From NCBI GenBank assembly GCA_965222935.1, contig CBDCVA010000002.1:992001-1056000 (forward strand): a DNA stretch of 64,000 nt, written 5' to 3'. Positions 29,678 through 38,848 of the stretch are shown here, one piece after another (position 1 is the first letter of the stretch; every line of letters starts with the position of its first letter). The DNA comes from CBDCVA01 sp965222935 [NCBI: Candidatus Latescibacterota bacterium] (lineage in GTDB: Bacteria; Latescibacterota; CBDCVA01). Made by a program: the position numbers and the translations under genes. The notes below the pieces were generated by a model. It was not told the DNA's origin. It ran no database searches and saw only the letters and a program-made list of their open reading frames with translations.

Positions 29678-31588
29678 CTACGCCCCCGGATCGACCAAAA
29701 CACGCACGTCCCCTCGGCGGACGGTCAAACCGCGGCTATCGAAGTGGTTCAAAAGCGGGACGACAAACCTCCGCGAAGCCCCCAAGGCCTCCCGCAATGT
29801 GCTGACCGTCAGCTCCTCCCCGCCGCCGAAGGCCGCGCGGATCGTCCGCTCCGCCCAGGCCACCTCCTGGGCGCGCAGCACCATGTCCTTCTCCAGCCAC
29901 ACCAGGCGCCGAAGGTTGACGAGCGCTTCCACTACGGGCAAGAGCTTCGGTTTCTCAACGGACAGCGTATCCGCCAGATCGGCCAGCCGCGGCGGGCTCA
30001 GGCCGTGGCGACCGAGCTCCGCCTCCAACCGCTCGGCCAGTACCCTCCCCTCGGCCGTGAGCCGGACCATGTGCTCCGCGAGTCGCAGGATCCCCCCCTC
30101 GGCTACGACGGTACCTGCGCCGATGGCCCGCTCCAGTGCCTCTTCAGTGACCTCTTCCGGCAAACGGCCCGCGACGCGCCGAAGGACCTCCGCTCGACTC
30201 AAACCCTGCTGGTACCGATGGCGCGCGTGGTGTCGCGCCAGAAGCGCCTCAATCGCCTGAACCACCGTGGCAACCGCCTCGACCTCCACCACGAAGGGGT
30301 TCTCCGCCCCGCCCGCCGTCACCGCAACGCCCTCGGCGACGAGCGCATCCACCAGCGTGCGCACACGTTCGGCCCGCAGCCCGAGCGCGCCCGCGAGGTG
30401 CGAAAGAGATTTCGCCGAACCGCGCGCCACTCGCAGATGTTGGATGAGCGCCTCCTGTGGCGTTGCCGTTCTGAGTACGCGCAGGGCCTCCACCACCGCC
30501 CGTGCGTCGCGCGCCCGGTGCCTGACCGGGTGAGGGTCCAGGATGGCCCCACCACCGGTGGTCAGTGGCGGCGAGTAGCGGCGGATGACGAATCGGTCCC
30601 CCCGCACGCCCACGGCCGGTCCTTCGAGACGGAGCTGCGCGAAGGCCCTTCCCCCGGGCGCCACCTCCTCCCCCTCCAGGAGCGTCACGCGCGCCAGGAC
30701 CTCCCGCGTCCCCAAGTGCACCCGGACGCGCGTCCGCATCCCAAGCGGCCCCGGTGCCGAGGCCAACAGTCGGAGCTCGGTGTCAAGCTTCCACGAAGGC
30801 AGGAACGCTCCGGGCTCGGCGACCACATCCCCCCGCTCCACCTGTGCTTTCTCCACCCCGGCGAGGTTGAGCGCCGCCCGATCACCCGCCCCAACGCGCG
30901 GGACCTCATGGCCGTGCGTCTCGAGCCCTCGCACCCGGGCGACGACGCCCTGCGGGAGAACCTCGACCCGCTCACCCACCTCCAAGTGACCGTCGGCCAC
31001 CGTTCCTGTCACGACAGTCCCGAAGCCCCGCATGACGAAAGCGCGGTCGACGGGGAGTCGGAAGATCTCTCCCGCCCGCCGCTCGCCTATTGCCCCGAGC
31101 TTCGTCTCGATCTCGGTTCTCAGCGCGTCTATGCCGCGGCCGTCTGCGGTGCTCGTGAGATGAATCGGTGCGCCCTCGAGGAACGTGTTCTTGACGAGGC
31201 CCCGCACATCATCGGTCACGAGCTCCAGCCACTCCTCGTCAGCTAGGTCGGCTTTGGTAAGGACGATGATCCCATCGCACACGCCCAGCAGTTCAAGGAT
31301 ATCCAGGTGCTCGCGCGTCTGCGGCATCACGCCGTCGTCCACTGCCACAACGAAGAGCACGAGATCGATGGAATTCACCCCCGCCACCATCGTCTTGATG
31401 AAGCGCTCGTGCCCGGGCACGTCGATGATCGTCGCGCGCTCGCCCATGTGCGCGAAGCCGAGCTCAATCGTGATCCCCCGCTCCTTCTCCTCTCGCAGAC
31501 GGTCGGTGTCCACGCCCGTGAGAGCTTTGACGAGTTGGGTCTTCCCATGGTCAATGTGCCCCGCCGTCCCAAGCACGACTTGCCGCAT
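29678..31588 (-). CDS. selB: selenocysteine-specific translation elongation factor SelB
   Basis: A 636-residue SelB. The GTPase domain begins [17 protein letters not shown], with DVPGHERFI (G3) and LTKADL (G4). EF-Tu-like domains 2 and 3 and a domain resembling aIF2-gamma lead to four winged-helix repeats in the C-terminal ~260 residues, which bind the SECIS hairpin of selenoprotein mRNAs. It delivers Sec-tRNA to UGA codons. Its ATG overlaps the selA stop (TGATG), so the two are translated together. No selC is seen in the window. Confidence 0.97.
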   Translation of the reverse strand: MRQVVLGTAGHIDHGKTQLVKALTGVDTDRLREEKERGITIELGFAHMGERATIIDVPGHERFIKTMVAGVNSIDLVLFVVAVDDGVMPQTREHLDILELLGVCDGIIVLTKADLADEEWLELVTDDVRGLVKNTFLEGAPIHLTSTADGRGIDALRTEIETKLGAIGERRAGEIFRLPVDRAFVMRGFGTVVTGTVADGHLEVGERVEVLPQGVVARVRGLETHGHEVPRVGAGDRAALNLAGVEKAQVERGDVVAEPGAFLPSWKLDTELRLLASAPGPLGMRTRVRVHLGTREVLARVTLLEGEEVAPGGRAFAQLRLEGPAVGVRGDRFVIRRYSPPLTTGGGAILDPHPVRHRARDARAVVEALRVLRTATPQEALIQHLRVARGSAKSLSHLAGALGLRAERVRTLVDALVAEGVAVTAGGAENPFVVEVEAVATVVQAIEALLARHHARHRYQQGLSRAEVLRRVAGRLPEEVTEEALERAIGAGTVVAEGGILRLAEHMVRLTAEGRVLAERLEAELGRHGLSPPRLADLADTLSVEKPKLLPVVEALVNLRRLVWLEKDMVLRAQEVAWAERTIRAAFGGGEELTVSTLREALGASRRFVVPLLNHFDSRGLTVRRGDVRVLVDPGA

Positions 31589-33006
31589 CAGCTTAGCCCT
31601 TCCGCAGCGTTCAGGACCGCAGCCAACGCGCGTGCAAGATCGGACACCTCGTCGTCTCCCACCGTGCGCAGGTTGCAGTGGACGGCGTCATCGGTGACGT
31701 AGACGTAGACGGGCGGATCGCCCAGGCGCAGGCGGCGCGCCAACTCCTGCGGACGCAAGGAGGGATCGCGCACGATCAGCGCCGCACTCGGGATCACTTC
31801 CAGCGGCAGCGCCCCCGATCCCATTTCCGCGGGCGCCTCGACGACCTCCAGAGAGCCCCGAATTGCACCCGCTTCAACGGCCAGGGACCGCGTCCGCTTC
31901 GCGCGCGCGCGGACGGCATCCAGCGGCTCGGCCAACATCCGCAGGACCGGATGGCTCTCGGGAAGCCGCTCGGGGTCGAGGAAGAGCTTGAGAGTGGCTT
32001 CGAGCGCAGCGAGCGTCAGCTTGTCGCAACGCAACGCCCGCATGAGCGGGTTCCTCCGCATCTCGGCGATGAGGTCCCCGCGACCTACGACGATCCCCGC
32101 CTGGGGGCCTCCGAGCACCTTGTCGCCGCTGAAGGTCACCACATCCGCCCCGTCGCGCAGGCTCTCCCGCACCACGGGCTCATACGGTAAACCGTACTGA
32201 CGCAGGTCCACGAGGGCACCGCCCCCCAGATCGTGCAGAACGGGGACGCCCTCGGTATGCGCAATGCGGGCCACCTCCCTCAGCGGCACATCCATCGTAA
32301 AGCCCAGGACCTTGTAGTTGCTGGCATGCACAACGACGACGCAGCCCGTCTCGGAGCCCAGCGCGCTTTCGTAGTCCCGGGAGTGCGTCCGGTTCGTGGT
32401 ACCCACCTCCACCATTCGCGAGCCAGCGCGTGACATGATGTCCGGCATCCGGAAGGCGCCGCCAATCTCGATGAGCTGTCCCCGAGAGATGACCGCCTCG
32501 CGTCCGGCGGCGAGGGTGCCCAGTGCCAGGAGCACCGCCGCGGCGTTGTTGTTGACGACCAGTGCCGCCTCCGCACCGGTCAACTCACGCAGCAACCCTT
32601 CCACGTGTACAAGCCGCGAGCCGCGCCCCCCTCTCTGAGGGTCCACCTCGAGCACCGCATAGCCCGCTGCCCGGAAAATCGCCTCTCGTGCCTCGGAGGC
32701 CAGCGGGGCCCGTCCCAGACCCGTGTGCACGATCACGCCCGTGGCGTTGATCACCCGGATCAAGCTCGGCGCGAACTTCCGCATCAACCACACCTCTGCC
32801 CGCTCAGCTAAGAGAGCGTCGAGCGCGTCCGCATCACCGGAGACCCCAGCGGGATCCTCTCGCAGGGCCCCCGTGACCGCGCGTGCGGCAGCGACCACCT
32901 GCGGCCTAGGATACCGTTCCACGAGCGGCGCGAAGATCGCCGAACGGACGAGTCGGTCGATGGGGGGGATACGAGCGAGGGCCTCGCGTGAGTCGGACAT
33001 GGCCAT
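31588..33006 (-). CDS. selA: L-seryl-tRNA(Sec) selenium transferase SelA
   Basis: A ~472-residue PLP enzyme with an N-terminal helical tRNA-binding domain (about 1-60) and the PLP Lys in [13 protein letters not shown]. It converts Ser-tRNA(Sec) to Sec-tRNA(Sec) with selenophosphate. Starts at 33006 and 33000 (MAMSDSREA) are both possible; a more upstream ATG adds unconserved sequence. The stop overlaps the selB start. Together the pair shows the organism decodes, or recently decoded, UGA as selenocysteine. Confidence 0.97.
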   Translation of the reverse strand: MAMSDSREALARIPPIDRLVRSAIFAPLVERYPRPQVVAAARAVTGALREDPAGVSGDADALDALLAERAEVWLMRKFAPSLIRVINATGVIVHTGLGRAPLASEAREAIFRAAGYAVLEVDPQRGGRGSRLVHVEGLLRELTGAEAALVVNNNAAAVLLALGTLAAGREAVISRGQLIEIGGAFRMPDIMSRAGSRMVEVGTTNRTHSRDYESALGSETGCVVVVHASNYKVLGFTMDVPLREVARIAHTEGVPVLHDLGGGALVDLRQYGLPYEPVVRESLRDGADVVTFSGDKVLGGPQAGIVVGRGDLIAEMRRNPLMRALRCDKLTLAALEATLKLFLDPERLPESHPVLRMLAEPLDAVRARAKRTRSLAVEAGAIRGSLEVVEAPAEMGSGALPLEVIPSAALIVRDPSLRPQELARRLRLGDPPVYVYVTDDAVHCNLRTVGDDEVSDLARALAAVLNAAEGLS

Positions 33007-33106
33007 CCTATGATGCGGCGAGCAGAGACGGTTGTCCAGCGGTAGCTCACGCATGGAGCGCTCGGACAGTCAAAACACTGGCCGGGCGATGCCCTCCTCG
33101 CGCTCC

Positions 33107-33156
33107 AAAAGAACGAAGCCGGGTGAGCCCCCGGGGAGAGGACCCGCACCCGGCTT
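33107..33156 (-). terminator. intrinsic terminator ending the long envelope operon
   Basis: On the minus strand AAGCCGGGTG (33156-33147) and CACCCGGCTT (33125-33116) form a perfect 10-bp stem with a 21-nt GC-rich loop, followed by CGTTCTTTT. It lies 23 nt after the stop of the carboxypeptidase-regulatory-like lipoprotein gene and before selA. Confidence 0.8.
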
Positions 33157-33178
33157 CTCCAGCGCGAAAGGGGGACGG

Positions 33179-33844
33179 TTATTTCGCGCCTGGATCTCTC
33201 GTCAACAACACGTCTTGCGTCACCACTGTCCCGCCGGGCTGCGGCTCGATGAAAACCGACCCCGCCCGGTACCCGGGATGCTCAACGTTCAACCGAAACC
33301 GGTAGTTCGGCGGTACGCTTCGAAGTGTATAACGCCCGTCCCCCTCGGAAGCTCCATATCGCGCGTTGCAAATGACACCCGCGCAAAGTGCCCCCAAAAG
33401 CGCGCCCTCCACGGGCTCGCCGGTTTCAGCATCCATGACGCGGCCCACGACATCCACGCCGCCCTCGATGTCGATTCCGGTCAGGAGCAGCACGTCGGGC
33501 ACCGTGCTCACCTCAGCCCCACGCACGCGCACATGCCCCGGGAATCTCAGTGGCAGGAAACCCTCAGCATCGAAGGAGAGGCGGTAAAGGCCCTCGGGAA
33601 GATCGGAGAGTGCGAAGAAGCCCAGGTCATCCGCTCTCGACTGCCAGACCCTGCCGTTGGCCCCTTGGGCTTCCACACGGGCAAAGCTCCCCTCAGGGTA
33701 TACCCGACCGCTCAACGCGCCCGGTGCTTCCTGGACGCGAACCGGATCGCTGCTGCATGCCACCACCACTACGGCAAGCATAAGGCCCATTGCCAGAGCT
33801 CCGAGATTCCCCCGCAAGACATCCAGACCCACTGACCTTATCAT
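33179..33844 (-). CDS. lipoprotein with carboxypeptidase-regulatory-like (CnaB-type) repeats
   Basis: A 221-residue lipoprotein. The ATG at 33844 has GGGAGGAAGG just upstream and is followed by a hydrophobic segment ending in the lipobox VVVAC (Cys about 29). Two beta-sandwich repeats follow: one with DLGFFALSDLPEGLYRLSF and a second with RVMDAETGEPVEGALLG and YTLRSVPPNYRFRLNV. Such domains are adhesive or structural in surface proteins. It is the last gene before the terminator at 33107-33156. No catalytic residues are seen. Confidence 0.82.
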   Translation of the reverse strand: MIRSVGLDVLRGNLGALAMGLMLAVVVVACSSDPVRVQEAPGALSGRVYPEGSFARVEAQGANGRVWQSRADDLGFFALSDLPEGLYRLSFDAEGFLPLRFPGHVRVRGAEVSTVPDVLLLTGIDIEGGVDVVGRVMDAETGEPVEGALLGALCAGVICNARYGASEGDGRYTLRSVPPNYRFRLNVEHPGYRAGSVFIEPQPGGTVVTQDVLLTRDPGAK

Positions 33845-33936
33845 CCTTCCTCCCGCTCGGCTCACGAGACCGTCTCTTCGGTGCCGCACGTCACGATCAA
33901 GGTAAATAGAGGCCCTCATCCGCACTGCAACCCGGG

Positions 33937-34743
33937 TTACGCGAGGGATGCTTCCGGCGGGGCTATCGCCCTCTTGCAGGCGAACGCCGTCACGCGTCCC
34001 AGAAGCGGGGCAAGCACCGCATAAGTGGCCGGCGCCCAGCCCTCCTCCAGCGTAGCGCCCGAGGCCAGAAGCGCCCTGAGGTGGCTCCCCAGCCATAAGA
34101 GGTCTTCCGGCTCATCCACATCGTGCCATGGCGGCAGAAGCGCCAGAGATGCCCCAACGCGCTCGGTGCGCTCAACGGTCTGCGCCAGCACCTCGGAGGT
34201 GCTCCATGCGACCCCCTCGAAGAGTTCTGGCCTAGGTTGCCGTAGTCCTACGCAGTAGTAGCCGCCATCGGTGCTCGGCCCCAGCACGACATCCGCATCG
34301 CCAAGATGAGCGAAGGCCGTCTCGATCGTCGCGATCGGCAGGGTGGGCAGGTCGCTTCCGATGACGACGACCCGCTGCGCGCCCCCGGCGAACGCCGCAG
34401 CGAAGAAGTGCGCCATCCTTTCTCCGAGGTCCGCGCCCACCTGAGAGGCGCACGCGCCCCCCCGGCCCAACGCCGCCACCGCCGGGTCTTTCTTGGCACT
34501 GCCCTGCCAAACGAGCACGACCCGAGCGCCTTCGAGGCCCCGGAGGCGGGCAGTGAGATCGCGCAAGAATGCCGTGGCGACGGCCATCGACTCCTGGTCC
34601 ACCAGGGGCGGGCACAACCGCGTCTTGACTGTCCCCGGAGCGGGCGCCTTCGCGAAGATGCCCAGGACCCGAGAGGCAGTAGCATCACCTGCCAACGGCC
34701 AGCCCTCTTCGAGAGTGAGTTCGCCGTCGGCTAGAGCGGCCAT
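33937..34743 (-). CDS. DUF2064 (TIGR04282-type) glycosyltransferase
   Basis: A 268-residue GT-A-fold protein. LGIFAKAPAPGTVKTRL is the family nucleotide-binding start, VVVIGSDLPTLP carries the DxP metal motif, and VVLGPSTDGGYYCVGL and DVDEPEDLLWL follow. The family includes the glycosyltransferase of arsenosugar biosynthesis, but many members have other or unknown roles. The ATG at 34743 lies about 35 codons before the conserved start. The frame is open further upstream, where it reads as the end of a Crp-type regulator (see 34744-34857). Confidence 0.85.
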   Translation of the reverse strand: MAALADGELTLEEGWPLAGDATASRVLGIFAKAPAPGTVKTRLCPPLVDQESMAVATAFLRDLTARLRGLEGARVVLVWQGSAKKDPAVAALGRGGACASQVGADLGERMAHFFAAAFAGGAQRVVVIGSDLPTLPIATIETAFAHLGDADVVLGPSTDGGYYCVGLRQPRPELFEGVAWSTSEVLAQTVERTERVGASLALLPPWHDVDEPEDLLWLGSHLRALLASGATLEEGWAPATYAVLAPLLGRVTAFACKRAIAPPEASLA

Positions 34744-34857
34744 CTGGTTCCCGTCCGCAAGCACAATCCGCCGCCGGCTGAACTCGATCAAACCTTTGCG
34801 CCTAAAGCGGTTGAGCACGCCCTCGATGCCGTGCCGCCATTCAGAGGCATATGGACG
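34744..34857 (-). pseudogene. remnant of a Crp/Fnr-type winged helix
   Basis: In the frame continuous with the DUF2064 glycosyltransferase, about 38 codons upstream of its ATG read GVLNRFRRKGLIEFSRRRI then VLADGNQ. This matches the recognition-helix and wing end of Crp/Fnr regulators. The rest of a Crp protein is absent; upstream is the end of the polysaccharide deacetylase gene. It is best read as a decayed fragment, though a small in-frame N-terminal DNA-binding extension of the glycosyltransferase is possible. Confidence 0.45.
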
Positions 34858-34897
34858 CCTGGCGGGCGATGGGGTCCCGTTTGGATGGCGGTCACCC

Positions 34898-36040
34898 TCA
34901 GCGCACCAGGCTCGATGCTGCCACCACGTCGTACCCTTGCCTCTCAAGCATGGGCAAGCACTGATCGAGCGCCTGCCATGTATTGGGCCGGTCGTGACCC
35001 AGGAATAGCGCGCTCCCCGAATCCGGCAGTGCTTCCACCAGACGAAGCACCTGATCAAGGACCAGTTGCGGGTCGTCCTCGGGATCAATGTAGCCCCTGA
35101 TTGCCCGCGACGGTATGCCCAGCTCACGCGCCACGTCGAGCGCCACCGAGCGGTCAGTCGTACGGCTGTCCACGAAGAAGAGACGCTGCCGCTTCGCCTC
35201 CTTAAGCACCACGCGCATCACCCTCGGGCTCCGCGTCGCCCGCGACCCCATGTGGTTGTTCATTCCCGTCGCCCCTGGGATGCTCTCGATCGCCGCCCGG
35301 GTCCCGAGGGCGACCTCCTCGTCCGACTGCGACACGAAAATCGCCCCCTTGCCGGGGTCAATCTCCGGATAGCTGTCCGGCTCCATCGGAAGGTGTACCA
35401 TCACCGGGTGGCCGTGCTCCAGAGCCAGCCGGGCAATCTCGGCCGACCAGCGTTGGTGGGGTAAGATCGAGAGCGTCACCTGCTGCGGGAGCTCGGCGAA
35501 ATCGGGCATCTCCTCGGGCGCCCTGTAGCCGCAGTCATCGATGATGATCGCCACGCGCCCGACCCGTCGGCGCTTGTGGGGGTTCTCCCACAGCGTCAAC
35601 TCGGCGACCGGCTGGCCCTCGAAGCCGATCGTCATCTCAACGGCCCGGCCCCGCTCGATTTCCGTGGCGGCCAGCACGTCTCCACCCCAACTCCGCGCCA
35701 GCCGCGTGACTTCCAGATTGACCAAGAGCAGAGGCAGGTTCCAGGGGACAGCGATGCGCCTGCGAGGAAGCGCGCCAAAGGCCCCTTCGGGCGCGACGTC
35801 CTCGGGTTCCAGACCCAGTTCGGCCAGCGTCGGCGCTACGAGTGAATCGAATCGCGCGGCGAACGTGGCGGACGAAACCGGCAACGCGACGGTAAGAGGT
35901 TCCTTGGGCAACTCCACCGAGCCCGAACACGCCGTCAGGAGAACGAACAGCGCAAGAGGGGACCATCGGTTCGAGGGCCGAACCGCGCCGGCTTCGGGGT
36001 CTAGTTCGTGATGACGTCCTCCCACTCGCGCACGCGCCAC
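34898..36040 (-). CDS. divergent polysaccharide deacetylase lipoprotein (DUF610/YibQ-like)
   Basis: A ~380-residue protein. A hydrophobic segment ending in LLTAC (Cys near residue 38) predicts a lipoprotein. From about residue 160 the divergent polysaccharide deacetylase domain is clear: VAIIIDDCGYR, VTLSILPHQRWS, HGHPVMVHLPMEP, GATGMNNHMGSRAT and LFFVDSRTTDRSVA. It would act on cell-wall or envelope glycans outside the cytosol. The ATG at 36040 overlaps the preceding lipoprotein gene; a GTG at 36025 is an alternative. The overlap implies coupled translation. Confidence 0.87.
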   Translation of the reverse strand: MARARVGGRHHELDPEAGAVRPSNRWSPLALFVLLTACSGSVELPKEPLTVALPVSSATFAARFDSLVAPTLAELGLEPEDVAPEGAFGALPRRRIAVPWNLPLLLVNLEVTRLARSWGGDVLAATEIERGRAVEMTIGFEGQPVAELTLWENPHKRRRVGRVAIIIDDCGYRAPEEMPDFAELPQQVTLSILPHQRWSAEIARLALEHGHPVMVHLPMEPDSYPEIDPGKGAIFVSQSDEEVALGTRAAIESIPGATGMNNHMGSRATRSPRVMRVVLKEAKRQRLFFVDSRTTDRSVALDVARELGIPSRAIRGYIDPEDDPQLVLDQVLRLVEALPDSGSALFLGHDRPNTWQALDQCLPMLERQGYDVVAASSLVR

Positions 36041-36216
36041 AGTCGGGTCTCGGGGTCCTGTCGGAGGCGGAAAATCATATCCTGTAAAACGTTGAAGCCG
36101 TCGACGCCGTCGTTGTCGAGCAAAGAGATGTGTACAGGGCGCTGGAAGACCTCCCAGTCCTCGTCCGGGTGGTCGGGAAATTCATCGCCGCGCTCGGTGT
36201 AGCGCTGTCCGGTTCC
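35990..36216. repeat. 227-bp near-identical duplication, copy A
   Basis: This segment matches 36615-36841 with only two mismatches (offset 625 bp). It covers the 3' end of the first NTF2-like lipoprotein gene and a few bases beyond the stop. Outside the block the two genes differ strongly, so the boundaries are sharp. Confidence 0.92.
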
Positions 36217-36546
36217 CCGGAAGGTCAGTTCAATCGAATCAAACGTCTCAAAGGCCCGGCGGATACCCTGCTCGTCAAAACTCAGTCTCCACTGCGCATC
36301 GGGTCCGCTCCTGGTAGACGGGCTTATGTAGACGAAATCCGGCTCCAGGAGTTCCCGGTACGCGCCAATGTCTTTGTTTTGAAAGGCAAGGACCAGATTG
36401 TGGAACACAGCTCCGGGCGTCGTCAACTCTTCCAGCCCGCTTCCGCCCATTGGCTGAAGCGCCTCAGGCCCAGACGGACTAGAGCAGCCCAGCGCGCCCA
36501 ACGTCACCAAGCCACCGAACACTACCCGCAGCTTCGCGCACATCAT
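36001..36546 (-). CDS. NTF2-like (SnoaL-type) lipoprotein 1
   Basis: A 181-residue lipoprotein with lipobox LGALGC (Cys about 21). The rest is a small NTF2-like fold: a helix with VFHNLVLAFQNKDIGAYREL (split by LLEPDFVYISP) and later beta strands. The C-terminal ~70 residues are the same, except for one residue, as in the next paralogue. No catalytic residues are evident; such domains bind small ligands or mediate protein contacts. It follows its paralogue by 79 nt and precedes the deacetylase, which it overlaps. Confidence 0.85.
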   Translation of the reverse strand: MMCAKLRVVFGGLVTLGALGCSSPSGPEALQPMGGSGLEELTTPGAVFHNLVLAFQNKDIGAYRELLEPDFVYISPSTRSGPDAQWRLSFDEQGIRRAFETFDSIELTFRGTGQRYTERGDEFPDHPDEDWEVFQRPVHISLLDNDGVDGFNVLQDMIFRLRQDPETRLWRVREWEDVITN

Positions 36547-36614
36547 GGCGGCCGCACCTCCAGAAAAAGAACCTCCACCAAACCAAGCCCGCAGTTCACG
36601 CCCGAAAGAGCATG

Positions 36615-36841
36615 GGCTTCGGGGTCTAGTTCGTGATGACGTCCTCCCACTCGCGCACGCGCCACAGTCGGGTCTCGGGGTCCTGTCGGAGGCGGAAAAT
36701 CATATCCTGTAAAACGTTGAAGCCGTCGACGCCGTCGTTGTTGAGCAAAGAGATGTGTACAGGGCGCTGGAAGACCTCCCAGTCCTCGTCCGGGTGGTCG
36801 GGAAATTCATCGCCGCGCTCGGTGTAGCGCTGCCCGGTTCC
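36615..36841. repeat. 227-bp near-identical duplication, copy B
   Basis: Partner of 35990-36216, two mismatches in 227 bp. It covers the 3' end of the second NTF2-like lipoprotein gene. Confidence 0.92.
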
Positions 36842-37183
36842 CTGAAAGTTCAAATCAATGTCCTCAAAACCCTCGAATATCCTGCCGAGGATCCGCACAT
36901 CTTCCGTGCGGTTCAGGCGCAAGTCGAGATCATCGGTGCGCGAGGGGCTGAAGTAGACGTAATCGGGGTCCAACAGGTTCTCGTAGGCATCGATATCCTT
37001 GTTCCTGAAGGCGAAAATCATGTTGCCGAAGAGGGCATTGGGCGTCGTCTGCTCTTTCAACTCACCTTCGACAACGCCAGTCGGCTTAATCGTCTTGGGC
37101 GCGAACGGGTTCGAACAAGCCAACGCAACCGCGAGGAAGGCGCTCAGCATCGTCCAAAGCCGCAGGCACGGTACCACAGACAT
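36626..37183 (-). CDS. NTF2-like (SnoaL-type) lipoprotein 2
   Basis: A 185-residue paralogue of the preceding gene product. A hydrophobic start (LSAFLAVALAC, lipobox Cys about 23) is followed by MIFAFRNKDIDAYENLL and LDPDYVYFSPS, matching the same helix and strand in paralogue 1 at moderate identity. The last ~70 residues are then virtually identical because of the 227-bp duplicated segment. Position and domain make a shared envelope role likely, but function is unknown. Confidence 0.85.
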   Translation of the reverse strand: MSVVPCLRLWTMLSAFLAVALACSNPFAPKTIKPTGVVEGELKEQTTPNALFGNMIFAFRNKDIDAYENLLDPDYVYFSPSRTDDLDLRLNRTEDVRILGRIFEGFEDIDLNFQGTGQRYTERGDEFPDHPDEDWEVFQRPVHISLLNNDGVDGFNVLQDMIFRLRQDPETRLWRVREWEDVITN

Positions 37184-37278
37184 TTGCGATCACTCCCCCC
37201 GTTCAGACACAGGCCACCGGATCAAACGTCCACCATCTCCGACGTCAAAACTACTCACCTTGCGTCGTGTTGGCAAAC

Positions 37279-37875
37279 CTAGCGCGTTGCACGCAAGCCT
37301 CCGAAGGAAGGCAGGCGGTCCATCGTCCGCTCGTCCTCCCACCGGAAGATCTCCCAGAACTGCTCGTCGGGATCCTGACGCGTGTAGAGCTCCGTGTGAC
37401 CTACCACTGTGTCCGGAGGCGCGCCCGCCGACTGGATCACCAGCGTATAACGATACTCGTAGACATCGGCCTCCTGGCTCTGTTCGAGAAGTGTGAAGGG
37501 CGAACGCCCCGGACCCGGCGTCAGGAATTCGAGCGTCGTGTCGCCCGATTCGAGGAGTCGCTGCGCGAAAGCCTGCTCCTGATCGAAACGCCAGGGCTCG
37601 CTCAACTCCCCCGGGAAGCTCCCCCTATCGATCGGATCGGGCACGAACTCGAAGTCTTCCTCCGACAGGCTCTCCAGATACCGATCGGACAGCCCCGCCT
37701 CCCAGGCCAACTCGATGTTCTCGACGACAATCTGGGATGTCGTCGGGTCGGGCAGTTCGACGCGACCCAGCACCGGCGTCTCGGGCGTGCGCGTGCTGAA
37801 GGGGTTGGTGCAGCGCGCCGCGAGCGCAGCGGCCACCAGGGCGGCCAGCGCTAGGCAAACGGTTCGCCGGTTCAT
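37279..37875 (-). CDS. NTF2-like lipoprotein 3 (divergent)
   Basis: A 198-residue lipoprotein from the ATG at 37875, with a signal sequence ending ALAARC (Cys about 22). It shares the layout of the two downstream lipoproteins: a QIVVENIELAWEAG helix, then FEFVPDP and a late FWEIFRWEDER, but lacks the duplicated C-terminus. Its ATG overlaps the stop of the site-2 protease gene (ATGA), so it is translationally coupled to that membrane protease. A role as partner or substrate-presenting factor is only a guess. Confidence 0.82.
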   Translation of the reverse strand: MNRRTVCLALAALVAAALAARCTNPFSTRTPETPVLGRVELPDPTTSQIVVENIELAWEAGLSDRYLESLSEEDFEFVPDPIDRGSFPGELSEPWRFDQEQAFAQRLLESGDTTLEFLTPGPGRSPFTLLEQSQEADVYEYRYTLVIQSAGAPPDTVVGHTELYTRQDPDEQFWEIFRWEDERTMDRLPSFGGLRATR

Positions 37876-38762
37876 CCCTCGAAGCGCAAAGGCTCGGGCA
37901 TGAAGCACAACAGGAAGATCACGAGCGTGAACGCACCCAGGAGCTTGCGGGGCCGGTTCAGACCCGTATAGGGTTCAAGCGGTGGAGGGTGCCGCCGACC
38001 GGCGAGAATCAGGATCAGCAGCAGAAAGAAGAGCCACCCCGGCCAATAGCGAAGACCAAGGAACAACAGCGCCACGGTGGCGATGATCCCGACGGCCCCA
38101 AAGCGCCGCCCGAAGAGCGCGTAGGCCACGTGGCCCCCATCGAGCTGGCTGACGGGGAAGAGGTTGATCGCCGTAACGAAGAGCCCAGCCCAACCCGCGG
38201 CGGCCACCGGATGGAGCAATAATCCGTCCGTCGAGGCGCCACCGGTGGCCAACGAGGACATCAGCATGAAGGCAAGCGAATCACCGAGATGGAGCACGGT
38301 GCCCTCCCCCTCGAATCCTCCGGGTGGCGGCCAGGAGGATGAATTCACCGAGAGCTTCACACCCACGTACGACGCTGCAAGCGCTAGAATGAACCCGGCT
38401 ATCGGCCCCGAGGCCCCGATGTCAACGAGCGCCCTGCGGTTGGGGATGTGTGAGCGAATCTTGATGAACGCCCCCCAAGTTCCGAACAGGAACGGTGGTG
38501 GGACCGGGATGAAGTAGGGCAACGTCACCAGAACGCCCCAGCCCCTCGCCGCGAAGTAGTGGCCGAATTCGTGCGCGACTAGGATCGCCAGGAGCGTCAC
38601 CGAGAACGGGAGCCCGCTGGCGAAGCTTGCCGGAGATTCCAGCGCGTCTCTTCCCGCGAAAGCCGCCCCCGCAAACGTCGTGCTCAAGAGCGTCAGGAGG
38701 AAAAGAGCCAGGTGCAGCAGCGGCCGCGAGGGTTGCGGCGGCGGGGGCGCCCAGAAGGTCAT
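37872..38762 (-). CDS. site-2 protease family (M50) membrane metalloprotease
   Basis: A ~296-residue multi-pass membrane protein. The zinc motif HEFGHYFAARGWGV is in an early helix, and the second motif INLFPVSQLDGGHVAYAL contributes the Asp ligand. Six or so hydrophobic segments are visible. S2P enzymes cut transmembrane segments, often to release regulators. The ATG at 38762 has no clear ribosome binding site; a GTG at 38837, 11 nt after the upstream stop, is a good alternative. It is coupled to the downstream lipoprotein gene through an ATGA overlap. Confidence 0.9.
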   Translation of the reverse strand: MTFWAPPPPQPSRPLLHLALFLLTLLSTTFAGAAFAGRDALESPASFASGLPFSVTLLAILVAHEFGHYFAARGWGVLVTLPYFIPVPPPFLFGTWGAFIKIRSHIPNRRALVDIGASGPIAGFILALAASYVGVKLSVNSSSWPPPGGFEGEGTVLHLGDSLAFMLMSSLATGGASTDGLLLHPVAAAGWAGLFVTAINLFPVSQLDGGHVAYALFGRRFGAVGIIATVALLFLGLRYWPGWLFFLLLILILAGRRHPPPLEPYTGLNRPRKLLGAFTLVIFLLCFMPEPLRFEG

Positions 38763-38848
38763 CCACGACGGGATGCTGCCGGGCGATGGCCGGCCATTGG
38801 GGCGAAAGCGTCGAAGAAAGGCGGGAAGAGAGGACACGAGACCGCGTG

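Noticed and set aside
33007-33178. Possible selC (tRNA-Sec) upstream of selA
   Set aside because: The stem-loop there is an intrinsic terminator with a U-run on the minus strand; no anticodon TCA with tRNA arms could be folded.
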